DNA of 64,000 nucleotides, taken from contig NZ_CP031733.1 of NCBI RefSeq assembly GCF_003086355.1, forward strand, positions 434,001-498,000, in the 5' to 3' direction. Positions 1 through 8,728 of this stretch are shown piece by piece. Numbering within the stretch: position 1 is the first letter of the stretch; each line of letters opens with the position of its first letter. Below the pieces are notes generated by a model, which was given only the letters and a program-made list of their open reading frames with translations, did not search any database and was not told the origin of the DNA. Source of the DNA: Streptococcus chenjunshii. GTDB lineage: Bacteria > Bacillota > Bacilli > Lactobacillales > Streptococcaceae. The position numbers and the translations under genes are program-made.

Positions 1-1
1 A

Positions 2-295
2 GAGGCATTATGTGACCGCTATATTTACATTGATGCTGGGCAGTTAGCTGATTCATTCTTGGGACAGGAAGCTCAAAGTGTTGTTGTCCACTTGACAGAA
101 GGGGCAGATCTAGAGTTCTTGCAGACACTCTTATCAGAATCTGTCAAATTGAACAACAATCAACAATTAGAGATTTCGACTGCCGCTGACAAGGAGACCT
201 TGAATACCGTTTGGTCAAGTCTTGGAAACTATCATCTCATTGAAAGTATTGAAATTAAAGAAAATCATCTTAAAGATGTTTTTATGAAAGGATAA
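2..295 (+). CDS. ABC transporter ATP-binding protein, C-terminal part (cut by window start)
   Basis: An open frame runs in from the window edge and stops at 293-295, giving about 97 residues. The sequence (start EALCDRYIYIDAGQLADSF, end LKDVFMKG) has the look of the region after the Walker B and H-loop of an ABC ATPase, where the last residues usually read like a degenerate ..EDVFL... The Walker motifs lie outside the window, so the family call rests on this tail and on the next gene, a polytopic permease starting 4 bases after this stop. Together they would form an ABC-2-type exporter, probably for a peptide or for bacteriocin self-protection, given the ComE/ComD-type genes downstream. That substrate is inferred from context only. 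Confidence 0.7.
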   Translation, partial: EALCDRYIYIDAGQLADSFLGQEAQSVVVHLTEGADLEFLQTLLSESVKLNNNQQLEISTAADKETLNTVWSSLGNYHLIESIEIKENHLKDVFMKG

Positions 296-299
296 GTCT

Positions 300-1070
300 A
301 TGAATGGCATTTTTTCAGCAGTATTAGAATCAGTTTGGAAGCGCAAGGAAACCAAAATATTCTTGGTCTTCGCCCTCTATCCTTTGATTTACTATGTTGC
401 ATCTTTCTTTGGAGCATCAAACTTTATGCAAATTGATGTTGGACAAGGAGTCCAAGTTGGCTACCTCGATTTTGCTGACATGATGCTCAATTCAATAGAT
501 GCAATGATATTGCCAACCTTAGCCCTGTATTTTTTAACCATCTCAGTGTTTAAACGCGAGACGGATGATCATACCATGTTTTTATATAAGGATATTAATC
601 GTAAGACGATCTTTCTATTGAAATTTTTCAGCCTAGCCCTTATCTTAGTGCTCTACTTTATTCTATTCCTTGCGGTAAGCATGTTTGTTCATTACAGTCG
701 TGTTGTCAACATGGATTTTGGCAGCAGTCGCTTTGGATCTGATAATCTCTACAGCACCCTCTATGTCATCATTAATCTATTGGTGATCTTTCTTAAGGGG
801 ATTTTGTCCATTGCCGTAGCAGCATTTCTTTCTCTGCGCTTTGGAACAGGGGCAACCATGGGAGCTTCCATTGCCCTCTCTCTAATGATGGCCGTTGCCT
901 CCATTATCGGTGGTCCCATTGCCATGATCTTCCCAAATGGTTACAACCAGTTTTTCAAAGGCATCAGTGATATTTGGATTCCTTTGGTGGGTTCAGTATC
1001 TGTTACTAGTCTCTACACTGTCATTTGTAATTATTTTAGTATTGAAACATTTAAGAATTTGGAGTTTTAA
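300..1070 (+). CDS. ABC-2-type transporter permease (about six membrane segments)
   Basis: A 256-residue very hydrophobic protein with about six predicted membrane segments: near residues 18-38, 60-85, 100-130, 155-180, 185-215 and 220-245. It starts 4 bases after the upstream ATPase fragment and its stop codon shares one base with the start of the next ABC gene, so the three genes are one operon. The topology fits the membrane partner of the upstream ATP-binding protein, as in the lantibiotic-immunity and bacitracin-type exporters. No conserved catalytic motif is expected in such permeases and none was seen. The substrate cannot be read from the sequence. Confidence 0.75.
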   Translation: MNGIFSAVLESVWKRKETKIFLVFALYPLIYYVASFFGASNFMQIDVGQGVQVGYLDFADMMLNSIDAMILPTLALYFLTISVFKRETDDHTMFLYKDINRKTIFLLKFFSLALILVLYFILFLAVSMFVHYSRVVNMDFGSSRFGSDNLYSTLYVIINLLVIFLKGILSIAVAAFLSLRFGTGATMGASIALSLMMAVASIIGGPIAMIFPNGYNQFFKGISDIWIPLVGSVSVTSLYTVICNYFSIETFKNLEF

Positions 1071-2788
1071 TGATGACAAATCAACTGTTCAAATTGCTGA
1101 TTAACTTCCTTAACAAGCCAAAATTTATTTTAGGGTTTGTCCTAAGTTTGATAGGAACAAGTTTAGGTATTTTGCTGCCGCAGCTAATTGGTAAATTATT
1201 AGATGTAAAGTTTTTAACAGAAATCACTTCCCGGCCAAACGTGTTAGCTGGGATGGTTCTATTTTTTATTTCTGCTTATGTCATTCGGGCAACCTCATCC
1301 TATTTAGTAGGTACATGTGGTAGCCAAGCTTTAAATAAAATTCAAAAATACATCTATAGTCACCTTTTAAAAACATCGGTTCAGGAATTGGATACCTATC
1401 AGTCTGGTGACTTGGCCAGTCGTCTGACAAATGACATGTCCATTGTTCTCAACTTCATCACAGTTGTCGTCCCAAATTTATTGTTAAATTTCATTATCAT
1501 TGCTGGTTCAATTTACTTTTTATTCACAATCAGTCCATCAATGACTCTGATTAGTTTATTTATTGTTCCAGTGCTGCTGTCGATTATTGTTCCTATCAAT
1601 ACTCGACTAGAAACCTACTATAACAATTACCAAACTGGAGTTGGGGAAATTTCTAGCCGTATCAGTCATAAGTTTGTTCACATCCGTCTCATGAAGGCTT
1701 TTCGCGGAGAGCGTAGTGAAGCAAGAGAAATGGGAAAATCTTTTGACCGCCTGACTTCAAATTATAAAAAAATTATCGGTTGGTCTTCCTTCCAAAACAC
1801 CCTAATCAGCAGTCTGATGATGGGATTCATTATCCTGATTCTGGTTTTGGCTGGTGGTGAAGTGGCTAGAGGGACAATGACAATGAGTTCATTAATGACT
1901 TTTGTTCTTTATCTTACGCAGATGATTGATCCAATATCAGATATTTCGGAAGCCATGACTGAAATTAGTGAGTTTAAGAGTGTTTCAAACCGCTTAATGG
2001 AGGTCCTGAAGCTGGCCAAAGATGATTATCGTGAGGATAAATTTAGTCTTGAGAATACAGCTATTAACATGAGCGGAGTCCATTTCGCTTATGATACAGA
2101 TAATATTTTGAATAATTTGTCTGTTCAAATTCCTTCAGGCAAGCATGTTGCCATTGTTGGTCCGAGCGGGGCAGGGAAATCGACTATTTTTTACTTGCTA
2201 ATGAAATTCTACCAAGATTACCAGGGAAGTATCCAAATTGGTCAGCAGGAATTGAAGAATTTATCACCCAGCCAGGTCCGTCAAATGATTTCTTACATTC
2301 CTCAAGATAATACCTTATTTCATGGCACAATCCGTGAAAACTTGCTTTATGGGAAAAATAGTAGCGTTTCGGAAGAACGTTTACAAGAAATCCTTGAGCA
2401 ACTTGATTTATCTCGGGTAGTTGATGAATTGGAAAAAGGTATTGATACTGGGATATCAGATAGTGGATCGGGACTTTCAGAAGGACAAAAGCAACGCTTT
2501 AACATTGCCAGAGCCTTTCTAGTGGATCATCCTATCTATCTTTTAGATGAGGTAACAGCCAATCTTGATAGTGTTACGGAGAGCATTATTAGCAAGGCGA
2601 TTGATAAGTTCACAGCAGGAAAGACTCGGCTGACGATTGCTCACCGCCTGAATACGATTAGAGAAGCTGATTATATTCTGGTTTTAAATAAGAATGGGTC
2701 TGTTTCAGATTTTGGAAAGCATCAGCAATTGCTCCAACGCAGCGGTCTCTACAATCATTTCCTGTCTGAATTGCAAGAAGCAAGCTAG
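1070..2788 (+). CDS. ABC exporter with fused membrane and ATPase domains (half-transporter)
   Basis: 572 residues. The N-terminal half (about 1-300) holds five to six membrane segments of an ABC exporter; the C-terminal half is a complete nucleotide-binding domain with Walker A GPSGAGKST, signature LSEGQKQR, Walker B IYLLDEVTAN and the H-loop LTIAHRLNT. There is no N-terminal C39 peptidase domain, so this is not a ComA/LanT-type leader-cleaving transporter. It presumably acts as a homodimer exporting a peptide or drug. The start is the first of two ATGs (1070 or 1073) overlapping the preceding stop codon. It is the last gene of the three-gene operon; about 550 bases without a gene follow. Position next to a ComE/ComD-like system suggests bacteriocin or signal-peptide biology (inference). 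Confidence 0.88.
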   Translation: MMTNQLFKLLINFLNKPKFILGFVLSLIGTSLGILLPQLIGKLLDVKFLTEITSRPNVLAGMVLFFISAYVIRATSSYLVGTCGSQALNKIQKYIYSHLLKTSVQELDTYQSGDLASRLTNDMSIVLNFITVVVPNLLLNFIIIAGSIYFLFTISPSMTLISLFIVPVLLSIIVPINTRLETYYNNYQTGVGEISSRISHKFVHIRLMKAFRGERSEAREMGKSFDRLTSNYKKIIGWSSFQNTLISSLMMGFIILILVLAGGEVARGTMTMSSLMTFVLYLTQMIDPISDISEAMTEISEFKSVSNRLMEVLKLAKDDYREDKFSLENTAINMSGVHFAYDTDNILNNLSVQIPSGKHVAIVGPSGAGKSTIFYLLMKFYQDYQGSIQIGQQELKNLSPSQVRQMISYIPQDNTLFHGTIRENLLYGKNSSVSEERLQEILEQLDLSRVVDELEKGIDTGISDSGSGLSEGQKQRFNIARAFLVDHPIYLLDEVTANLDSVTESIISKAIDKFTAGKTRLTIAHRLNTIREADYILVLNKNGSVSDFGKHQQLLQRSGLYNHFLSELQEAS

Positions 2789-3336
2789 GAAATGGATGAA
2801 TACTGAATGAAACTATCTATTAAGAATTCTTAGTGAATCTCAAGAAGTTCTTTCAGCTTTCTAAGTTCTGGACAGCCACCTGAAACAGTCTATCTATCCT
2901 GGGCTGTCAAAGATTCAATCGCCATGCCTTGATCTTATACGAGCATATTCATTGCAGCAAAAATCAGACTGCTTTACTATTAGAGTAGATTTTCTGTCGT
3001 TCCCTCAAATAGCCAGATTTGCTACTTTGTTTTCTTATTTCAAGGTATTTTCTCCGTACTTAAAAGTAGCATTACTCTCTTGTAAAAGCTTATAATAAAA
3101 CCGTGGGGGACATGTGAAAAAGTGATTATTTTTCTTAAGCATAACAAAAGACAGCCATGATTGCGCAATCATGGCTGTCTTTTGTTATACACGTTTCAGA
3201 AAGATTACAAAACTGTTTTTTGTTTATGTATTTGATGTCTAAAGCGCTTTTTTAACATTGAAGACTTTATTATGTTGTGATATGATAAAAAAGTCATTGG
3301 GTCATATAAAAAGGCCTGATCTTATTTTTTTATTTT
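2789..3336. other. Gene-free stretch between convergent genes
   Basis: 548 bases with no credible gene; no double-glycine leader peptide was found on either strand. The only strong structure is the 48-base perfect palindrome at 3141-3188, listed separately. The rest is AT-rich and looks like decayed sequence. Confidence 0.6.
3141..3188. terminator. 48-bp perfect loopless palindrome, likely bidirectional terminator
   Basis: The left arm (3141-3164, beginning ATAACAAAAGACAGCC) and right arm (3165-3188, ending GGCTGTCTTTTGTTAT) are exact reverse complements with no spacer. It sits between the convergent ABC exporter operon and the receiver-like gene, so it can act as a terminator in both directions: each arm ends with a T-rich run after GGCTGTC. 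A perfect palindrome of this length is unusual for a plain terminator. Confidence 0.7.
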
Positions 3337-3720
3337 TCAGAAGATGTTAGATTGATAAGAAATGTAATCATCAATGTATTGGCATATTTCATTTTTATCA
3401 AGTTCTTTGCTGCTTATGACCCCCAGAAAGCTTATGTGGGTTCTGAAAATCATTGTATAATTGAGTTGATCAGAGACTAAAATAATTTGATCTGAGTAGC
3501 CATTAGAACTAAAACGGATATATTTTGATTGTTGAATACCATCCCAATCTTTTAGTGTAGAGTCATCAATGATGAAGAATAGATTAACTTCACTAAGTAA
3601 AGGAAAATCTATGTGGTGAGAAATGACTAAGCGATGACTTGGATATTTTTGTTTTAAATAATCTTGGATAATGATTTCTAAGTCTGTCTTGTAAAATAAG
3701 GGCTGAATGAGATAAATCAT
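3337..3720 (-). CDS. Stand-alone pseudo-receiver protein related to ComE/LytTR-type regulators
   Basis: 127 residues, the size of one response-regulator receiver domain. It can be laid beside the first 125 residues of the ComE-like protein encoded next to it: MIYLIQPLFYKTDLEIIIQ against MLNIFILEDEYLQQTRLEN, LFFIIDDSTLKDWDGIQQ against the LFFLDIEI region, IILVSDQLNYTMIF against VIIFVSTHSEFMPV, and a final helix DKNEICQYIDDYI. The acidic pocket at the N-terminus (ED in ComE) is missing and there is no LytTR DNA-binding domain. It is divergently oriented from the ComE-like gene, 139 bases apart. It could be an anti-regulator or decoy that dimerises with ComE; that role is a guess. The homology is read by eye. 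Confidence 0.55.
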   Translation of the reverse strand: MIYLIQPLFYKTDLEIIIQDYLKQKYPSHRLVISHHIDFPLLSEVNLFFIIDDSTLKDWDGIQQSKYIRFSSNGYSDQIILVSDQLNYTMIFRTHISFLGVISSKELDKNEICQYIDDYISYQSNIF

Positions 3721-3859
3721 TATTCTTCCTTTCCGTTTTTAATAACATTATAAAAAAATCGAAGGATTAGAGTTGCAAATATCATAAATAGGCTTTTTTT
3801 TGTCACAAATGGAATTAAAGTCTAAAAATTAATGTGTATTGATTTTGGAGAGGTGTATT

Positions 3860-4594
3860 ATGTTAAATATATTTATATTAGAGGATGAGTATTTACAACA
3901 AACTCGTTTAGAAAATATCATTAAGCAAAGTGCTGCTTCAAAAAATTTAAAGTACAGACATTTAGAAATATATGGGAAACCCCAGCAACTGCTAGATGCT
4001 ATTACTGAGAAAGGGAATCATCAGTTATTTTTTCTTGATATTGAAATCAAAGGGGAAGATCAAAAAGGAATGGAGATTGCCCGTGAAATTCGCTTAAAGG
4101 ATCCTAATGCTGTTATTATTTTTGTGTCAACACATTCAGAATTTATGCCTGTAACCTATAAATACCGTGTTTCAGCACTGGATTTTATTGATAAGGGATT
4201 GCCCGAAGAAGAATTTCAAAAAGCTGTCGTTTCAGTATTGGCTCATGCTTATGAGCATATGGGGCGCACTATTGGAGAAGATGCCTTTATCTTTAAGAAT
4301 AAGCATTCACATGTTCAGGTTCCCTTTTCGGATATCCTTTTTTTTGAGACCTCTACAACTGTTCATAAGGTAATCCTCTACACAAAGACAGGACAATTAG
4401 AATTTTATGGAAAAGTATCAGAAATCGCTACATCTGATGAACGACTGTATCAAAGTCACCGAGCCTATGTCGTTAATCCTGAAAATATTGTCCGCATTGA
4501 CCGATCTAATCATTTAGTTTATTTTGAAGGGGATGAGTCTTGTTTTGTCTCCAAGTTAAAATTAAAAGGGCTGATTGAAAGAGTGGAGAAATAA
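3860..4594 (+). CDS. comE: ComE-like response regulator, LytTR DNA-binding
   Basis: 244 residues: receiver domain (1-125) with acidic pocket E8/D9 and phosphoacceptor D60 in LFFLDIEI, and a LytTR DNA-binding domain (about 145-240) with the pattern FKNKHSHVQVPFSDILFFET and YQSHRAYVVNPENIVRIDR. It closely resembles S. mutans ComE, which activates bacteriocin genes on sensing competence-stimulating peptide. The start is ATG 3860, preceded by GGAGAGG at 3847-3853; a TTG 21 bases upstream is not supported by a ribosome site. The histidine-kinase gene follows 3 bases later, the regulator-first order seen in S. mutans. The partner kinase is frameshifted, so normal phosphorylation may be lost. No ComC-like peptide gene was found around it. 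Confidence 0.88.
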   Translation: MLNIFILEDEYLQQTRLENIIKQSAASKNLKYRHLEIYGKPQQLLDAITEKGNHQLFFLDIEIKGEDQKGMEIAREIRLKDPNAVIIFVSTHSEFMPVTYKYRVSALDFIDKGLPEEEFQKAVVSVLAHAYEHMGRTIGEDAFIFKNKHSHVQVPFSDILFFETSTTVHKVILYTKTGQLEFYGKVSEIATSDERLYQSHRAYVVNPENIVRIDRSNHLVYFEGDESCFVSKLKLKGLIERVEK

Positions 4595-4597
4595 ATA

Positions 4598-5966
4598 GTG
4601 GTAGGTAGTATATATAGTGGGTTAATCATTCTAGTCGATTGGCTGATTAAATTATTTGTATTCAGTAAAATAAGCGGTCTGAAAATAGACTTAAAAAAAT
4701 TCTGCTCATTCTGACTGGTATCCTTATTTTTACTTGGGTCTCACAAGGACTGGGGCCGTTCATTGAATCATTTTATCTTCTTTTTATACTGATCTTTATT
4801 TTACGGCCAAGATGGAAACCTTCTCAATATCTCTTTTATGGCTTAGTGCCGATTGTGTTAGTGGATTTATTTCAGCGAATCACAGGGATTTTTATTGTAA
4901 AACACTTATTCGTCTTCAATGTGAATACCTCTAGCGATGATTTTATCTTTAGCCTATTCTCTCTTCTCGTATTTTTACCCGTTTACTTCTTATTCATTCG
5001 AATCATGCAGGTTGATTTTGAGAATATTGATATCATTTTTAACGGTAAAATGTATAAAAGGTCATCGTTTATATCATCAATGCTTTCCTGCTGGTCTATT
5101 GTTTGGTCATCAATCCTTTAATGATTTGGAATAATCAATCTCAATTCTCGCTTGAAGTTCCAAATTATAAGTTCAGCATTGATGTGACTCGCTTTTACCT
5201 TTTATTCTTTATTGCAGCCATTATTTATGTTAATTTTAGGGTGAAGGATCAGCTGGACAAGGAACTGCGCCGTTCAAAAGAACGGCAACTGAAATCTCTG
5301 TCAGAGTATAGTAAACATGTAGAATCTCTTTATCGGGAAATCCGTAGCTTTAGACACGATTATACTAATATTTTAGTCAGTCTTTCTCAGTCCATTCATA
5401 ATAATGATTTACCCATGATCAAGCAAATTTATAAATCTATTTTAGAGGACTCGGATAAAAAATTTTATGATGCCAAATATGATATGGCTAATTTGGCAAA
5501 TATTAAGGATGAAGCATTAAAAAGTATTTTATTTGCAAAACTAAGTCAGGCTCAACATGCTGGTATTGATGTGACCATTGAGATCATTGAGCCGATTGGA
5601 GCACCTAATATGGAATTATTGGATGTTATCACTATCCTTTCAATTTTGCTAGATAACGCTATTGAAGCTTCTCTAAAAGCAGAGAAACCAAGTTTTTTGT
5701 TTGCTTACTTTAAAGAGGGGGATCAGACTATTCTTATTGTTGACAATGCAACAAAACTTGATAAAATTGATACTAAATCAATATTTAATTACGGGGAATC
5801 CAGTAAAGGTGAAGACAGAGGAATTGGTCTAGCTAATGTTAGGGAGATTCTAGGAAAGTATCCCGATGCCAGTTTAATGACCACTAGTTCCAATTACCGA
5901 TTTAGGCAAGAATTACGCATTCTCGAAAAGAAGGCGTACATGCCAAGTTTGGATAAAGGCAGCTGA
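4598..5966 (+). pseudogene. comD: ComD-like sensor histidine kinase disrupted by two frameshifts
   Basis: Read across three frames this region encodes one ComD/AgrC-like kinase. GTG 4598 opens with IYSGLIILVDWLIKLFVFSK, which runs to a stop just after the A7 run at 4693-4699. The next frame continues KILLILTGILIFTWVSQG through several membrane segments to about 5055, and the third frame continues KVIVYIINAFLLVYCLVINP through the cytoplasmic part. Adding one A at the A7 run (4693-4699) and one at the A4 run (5056-5059) restores a single frame of about 455 codons. The catalytic half is intact: H-box FRHDYTNIL, N-box LLDNAIEAS, G-box RGIGLANV. Either the receptor part is dead in this strain, or both are homopolymer errors in the assembly. 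Ribosome site GGAG at 4584-4587 supports GTG 4598. Confidence 0.8.
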
Positions 5967-6488
5967 GAGCTTTGAACTTTATGCTGAATGACATCAAGCT
6001 TGTCAATGTCCGGGCATCGCTGTCGCTCGCAGAAGCAGGTCAATTAGAATCTCTTAAGTTATGAGATCGTGGACCGGACTAGAAGCAGCATGAAAAAATT
6101 ATATATTCAAAGTGCAATAGTGAGTGGACTGAATTTTAGTGTATTTTTTAAACGATGATAGGCTTTGCCTTGTCTTGTTTAGAGTTAAAGGGAGCTGAAG
6201 CACCATTTGGCGAGTTGGACGGTTTAAAAAATTATCATAGGTTTACAAGAACTTTTTGCCCCTTTTCATTATAGGCCGCATGAGATTTTTTCTACACCCA
6301 AAAAGGCTCTATAATCTCTGCAGTAGGGTTACCTTACCCCACTACAGAAATTATAGAGCTGGCTTTTTTAGTTTAAGGCGGCTGACCATCTTAAATAAAG
6401 GCCTCTGAACGTTTATGAGGTTTAAAGGCGGCGATCTGTCACTATTTTTTCGCCTTTGCTAGCTTTTTAAATCGGTTTTTCAGTGGCT
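5967..6488. other. Gene-free stretch downstream of comD-like region
   Basis: 522 bases without a credible gene. No ComC-type peptide with a double-glycine leader was found on the minus strand, where S. mutans carries comC next to comD. The only structured part is the inverted repeat at 6305-6360. Confidence 0.55.
6305..6360. repeat. Imperfect inverted repeat resembling paired ISL3-family ends; may serve as terminator
   Basis: Left arm GGCTCTATAATCTCTGCAGT and right arm, read on the other strand, AGCTCTATAATTTCTGTAGT pair with few mismatches around a 7-8 base loop; both arms then continue into a G-run. The pattern GGCTCT..TGTAGTGGG recalls the terminal repeats of ISL3-family elements such as IS1167/IS1193 (from memory). 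A T-run follows at 6364-6370, so the hairpin may terminate transcription from the left. No target-site duplication or transposase is visible. Confidence 0.45.
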
Positions 6489-7610
6489 TTAATCGGCTGT
6501 CATTGCAGCCAGCTGGTCTACGGCTTTAATAAAAATTTCGGGCTTCTCAGCATGGATATCATGCCCGCTTTTGATATTGTCAATAAAGGTATTCCGACTT
6601 AATAGTTTATTAACACGCTTAGCATCTTTATCATCCATAGCGCTGAGAAGGATGCCGTTATCGTCATAATAACCTTTCATGCTGGCGGGTCTGGCGGTGT
6701 GCAGCAAAATAGAAGGACACTGAATTTTTTGGAGTGTATCTTCCTGATCGAAACTGTCAAACCAAGAAAAATCATAAAAAGCAAGGCCGAACCGCAAGTC
6801 ATATTCTCCTGTTCCGTCTTGTAAATTAGCGGTCAAATCATAGATTTCATTGATTTTCAGCTCAGGCGGGTAATACCAGATTCTGGGGATACGCTGAGGA
6901 TGTTTCTTCATATAGTTTAAGGCTGGGTCTTTGACAATTTTGTCAAAAGGCTTTTGCCCGCCGAAAAGCTCCGCCATATAACTGTGCTCTAAAGAATAAC
7001 GGGTGAAATTCTTTTGGCCGCTTGACAGAAAATCCGCCATATCTTTGAATCCCAGCCAAGCAAAGGTCGTTTCTGCCCGTCCTTTTTCAGTGGAAAAGAA
7101 GGGAGCATCTTCTATCAGGAGGCCGCTGACTGATTCTGGTTTATTAGCAGCTATCCAAGCAGCGATCAGGCCGCCGGAGGAGTGTCCGGAAATCAGTACT
7201 GGCTTTTGGATGACAGAATCTATGAAGTAAATCAGATCCTGACCGATAGGTACTGCCGAGTATTTTGTCGGGTCTTTGCTGGATCCGCCGTGTCCGTAGT
7301 AATCAACAGCGTAAATATGATAGCGCTGGGAGAGTTCTCCCAATACTTTGGCGTAATCTTCCCAAGATACTTGCTGGCCGTGCAGCAAAACTAAGGGGGC
7401 TCCATTATCAGGTCCTTCGCCGTAATTTAAAACGGCCCCATCCGGCAAACGGACTTGTTTTTCCTCAAACTGGGCTTTTTCAATCAGTTTTGCGGCTTTT
7501 TGATCATAAGTCATATTGCGGTGGGCGTAAAACACCAAGCCCAGACCGGCACAAATTAAAAAAACAAATAAAATGATAAGCATTGTTTTCCTCTTTTTCC
7601 TGTTTTTCAT
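6489..7610 (-). CDS. Membrane-anchored alpha/beta hydrolase
   Basis: 373 residues. A basic N-terminus (KNRKKRK) and one membrane segment (about 9-28) anchor the enzyme, with the catalytic domain outside the cell or as an uncleaved signal anchor. The fold is marked by the oxyanion segment VLLHGQQ, the strand HIYAVDYYGHGGSS and the nucleophile elbow SGHSSGG with Ser144; the late SGHDIHAEKPE segment supplies the catalytic His. The substrate is unknown; similar proteins are annotated as esterases or proline iminopeptidase-like. It is followed at its 5' side by an XRE/AbrB regulator gene on the same strand, 51 bases away, which probably shares its transcript and may control it (inference). Start ATG at 7610 has a modest AGGGGAATAAG upstream. 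Confidence 0.82.
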   Translation of the reverse strand: MKNRKKRKTMLIILFVFLICAGLGLVFYAHRNMTYDQKAAKLIEKAQFEEKQVRLPDGAVLNYGEGPDNGAPLVLLHGQQVSWEDYAKVLGELSQRYHIYAVDYYGHGGSSKDPTKYSAVPIGQDLIYFIDSVIQKPVLISGHSSGGLIAAWIAANKPESVSGLLIEDAPFFSTEKGRAETTFAWLGFKDMADFLSSGQKNFTRYSLEHSYMAELFGGQKPFDKIVKDPALNYMKKHPQRIPRIWYYPPELKINEIYDLTANLQDGTGEYDLRFGLAFYDFSWFDSFDQEDTLQKIQCPSILLHTARPASMKGYYDDNGILLSAMDDKDAKRVNKLLSRNTFIDNIKSGHDIHAEKPEIFIKAVDQLAAMTAD

Positions 7611-7661
7611 TTCTTATTCCCCTGTATATCAGCTGAGAAAGGAATATTCTTCTGTCCGCCC

Positions 7662-8084
7662 TCAGCTGTCCTTTTCATTAATTTCAAGAGCCCGGTAACT
7701 TTCTAAGAAGAAATTGACATCTACTAAAGCCAGTCCTCTGTCTACATCGCCGATTAACAGTAAGTCATCCCCGGGTTCGATAGAAAAAAGTTTTCTGGCT
7801 CTTGCTGGCAGGCTGATCTGTCCGCCTTCCTGAACGGTCAGACTGCCAAAGATGTATTTGCCTTTTGTGTGGGGGAGTGACAGGAGTTCAGTATCCAAGT
7901 GCAGCAAATCCTCAATACTAACATCAAACAGCTCGGCCAGTTTTGCACAGGATAAGACATCTGGCAGACTGTTTCCTGTTTCCCACTTGGCAACAGTCTG
8001 TCTGGAAACTCCGATTTTTTCAGCCAGTTTTTCCTGAGACAGACCTTGTTTTTTCCTCAATAATTTGATGTTTTTATCAATCAT
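7662..8084 (-). CDS. XRE-family regulator with C-terminal AbrB/SpoVT-like domain
   Basis: 140 residues. Residues 1-60 form a Cro/CI helix-turn-helix (LLRKKQGLSQEKLAEKIG, VSRQTVAKWETG). Residues 85-125 form a swapped-hairpin AbrB-like domain (GSLTVQEGGQISLPARARK). The arrangement is known from small streptococcal transcription regulators of membrane-enzyme pairs. Start ATG 8084 is preferred over a TTG 18 bases upstream because AAGGCGGG lies 7 bases before it. It precedes the hydrolase gene on the same strand, suggesting an autoregulated two-gene unit. The effector is unknown. Confidence 0.85.
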   Translation of the reverse strand: MIDKNIKLLRKKQGLSQEKLAEKIGVSRQTVAKWETGNSLPDVLSCAKLAELFDVSIEDLLHLDTELLSLPHTKGKYIFGSLTVQEGGQISLPARARKLFSIEPGDDLLLIGDVDRGLALVDVNFFLESYRALEINEKDS

Positions 8085-8319
8085 CGTTTTCCCGCCTTTC
8101 AATGTATGCCTTTAAGTATAACAGAAAAGCAGAGACTTACAAGCAACTGTCTCTGCCATATTGGACTTATTCTGTTAAAAAAAGGAGCACCACCTATAGT
8201 TGCAGCGTCTCAAAGTTCTAATGTCTGACTGATTCGTGTTTAGTATTTAAAATGAAGCTCTTCCCCCAGAATTTACTGCTCATTCAAAAACTCAGACACA
8301 TACTTTTGCTTTATTTTGC

Positions 8320-8348
8320 TTGCATTTACTTAGAAAATCTTGTATAAT
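8320..8348 (+). promoter_or_regulatory. rpsF promoter
   Basis: -35 TTGCAT (8320-8325) and a perfect -10 TATAAT (8343-8348) with a 17-base spacer, 75 bases before the rpsF start. Confidence 0.85.
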
Positions 8349-8373
8349 AATATTTTGTGAGTATCCCTCACTT

Positions 8374-8396
8374 ACTCGTGGCAGGAAGTCATGAGT
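8374..8396 (+). promoter_or_regulatory. Hairpin in the rpsF leader, candidate ribosomal-protein autoregulation site
   Basis: ACTCGTG (8374-8380) pairs with CATGAGT (8390-8396) around the loop GCAGGAAGT, one G-U pair included. It lies in the transcribed leader between promoter and rpsF ribosome site. S6:S18 leaders are known to autoregulate in many bacteria, but their typical CCGAA-containing motif was not seen, so the assignment is tentative. Confidence 0.35.
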
Positions 8397-8423
8397 CATT
8401 AGTCCAAAAGGAGGAACAAATCA

Positions 8424-8714
8424 ATGGCTAAATACGAAATTCTTTATATTATTCGTCCAAACATTGAAGAAGAAGCTAAAAATGCTTTGGTAGCACGTTT
8501 TGATACTATTTTAACAGACAACGGTGCTGTTATTGATGAATCAAAAGATTGGGAAAAACGTCGCCTGGCATATGAAATCCAAGATTTCCATGAAGGGCTT
8601 TACCACATCGTTAACCTTGAAGCAAATGATGCCGCTGCTCTTAATGAGTTTGACCGTCTTGCAAAAATTAATGATGACATTCTTCGCCATATGGTCGTTA
8701 AATTAGACGCTTAA
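8424..8714 (+). CDS. rpsF: 30S ribosomal protein S6
   Basis: 96 residues, the usual length for Firmicutes S6. The opening [19 protein letters not shown] and the core [10 protein letters not shown] are typical. S6 binds 16S rRNA together with S18 on the small subunit platform. Start ATG 8424 follows the strong site AAGGAGGA. First gene of rpsF-ssb-rpsR, a cluster conserved across Firmicutes. Confidence 0.98.
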   Translation: MAKYEILYIIRPNIEEEAKNALVARFDTILTDNGAVIDESKDWEKRRLAYEIQDFHEGLYHIVNLEANDAAALNEFDRLAKINDDILRHMVVKLDA

Positions 8715-8728
8715 GAAGAAGGTAATTT

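Larger units (their letters stand above)
8085..8423. other. Divergent intergenic region before rpsF
   Basis: 339 bases. The left edge holds a possible minus-strand promoter for the XRE gene (TTGTAA / TATACT, 16-base spacer, read on the minus strand). The right edge holds the strong rpsF promoter and leader hairpin listed separately. Nothing recognisable lies between about 8150 and 8310. Confidence 0.5.

Noticed and set aside
1070..2788. ComA/LanT-type bacteriocin transporter with C39 peptidase
   Set aside because: The protein starts directly with membrane segments; the N-terminal peptidase domain is missing.
4937..5134. 65-codon separate frame inside the comD-like region
   Set aside because: It is an out-of-frame shadow; the frameshift-corrected reading explains this stretch.
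5967..6300. comC-like signal peptide gene
   Set aside because: No minus- or plus-strand small frame with a double-glycine leader was found.
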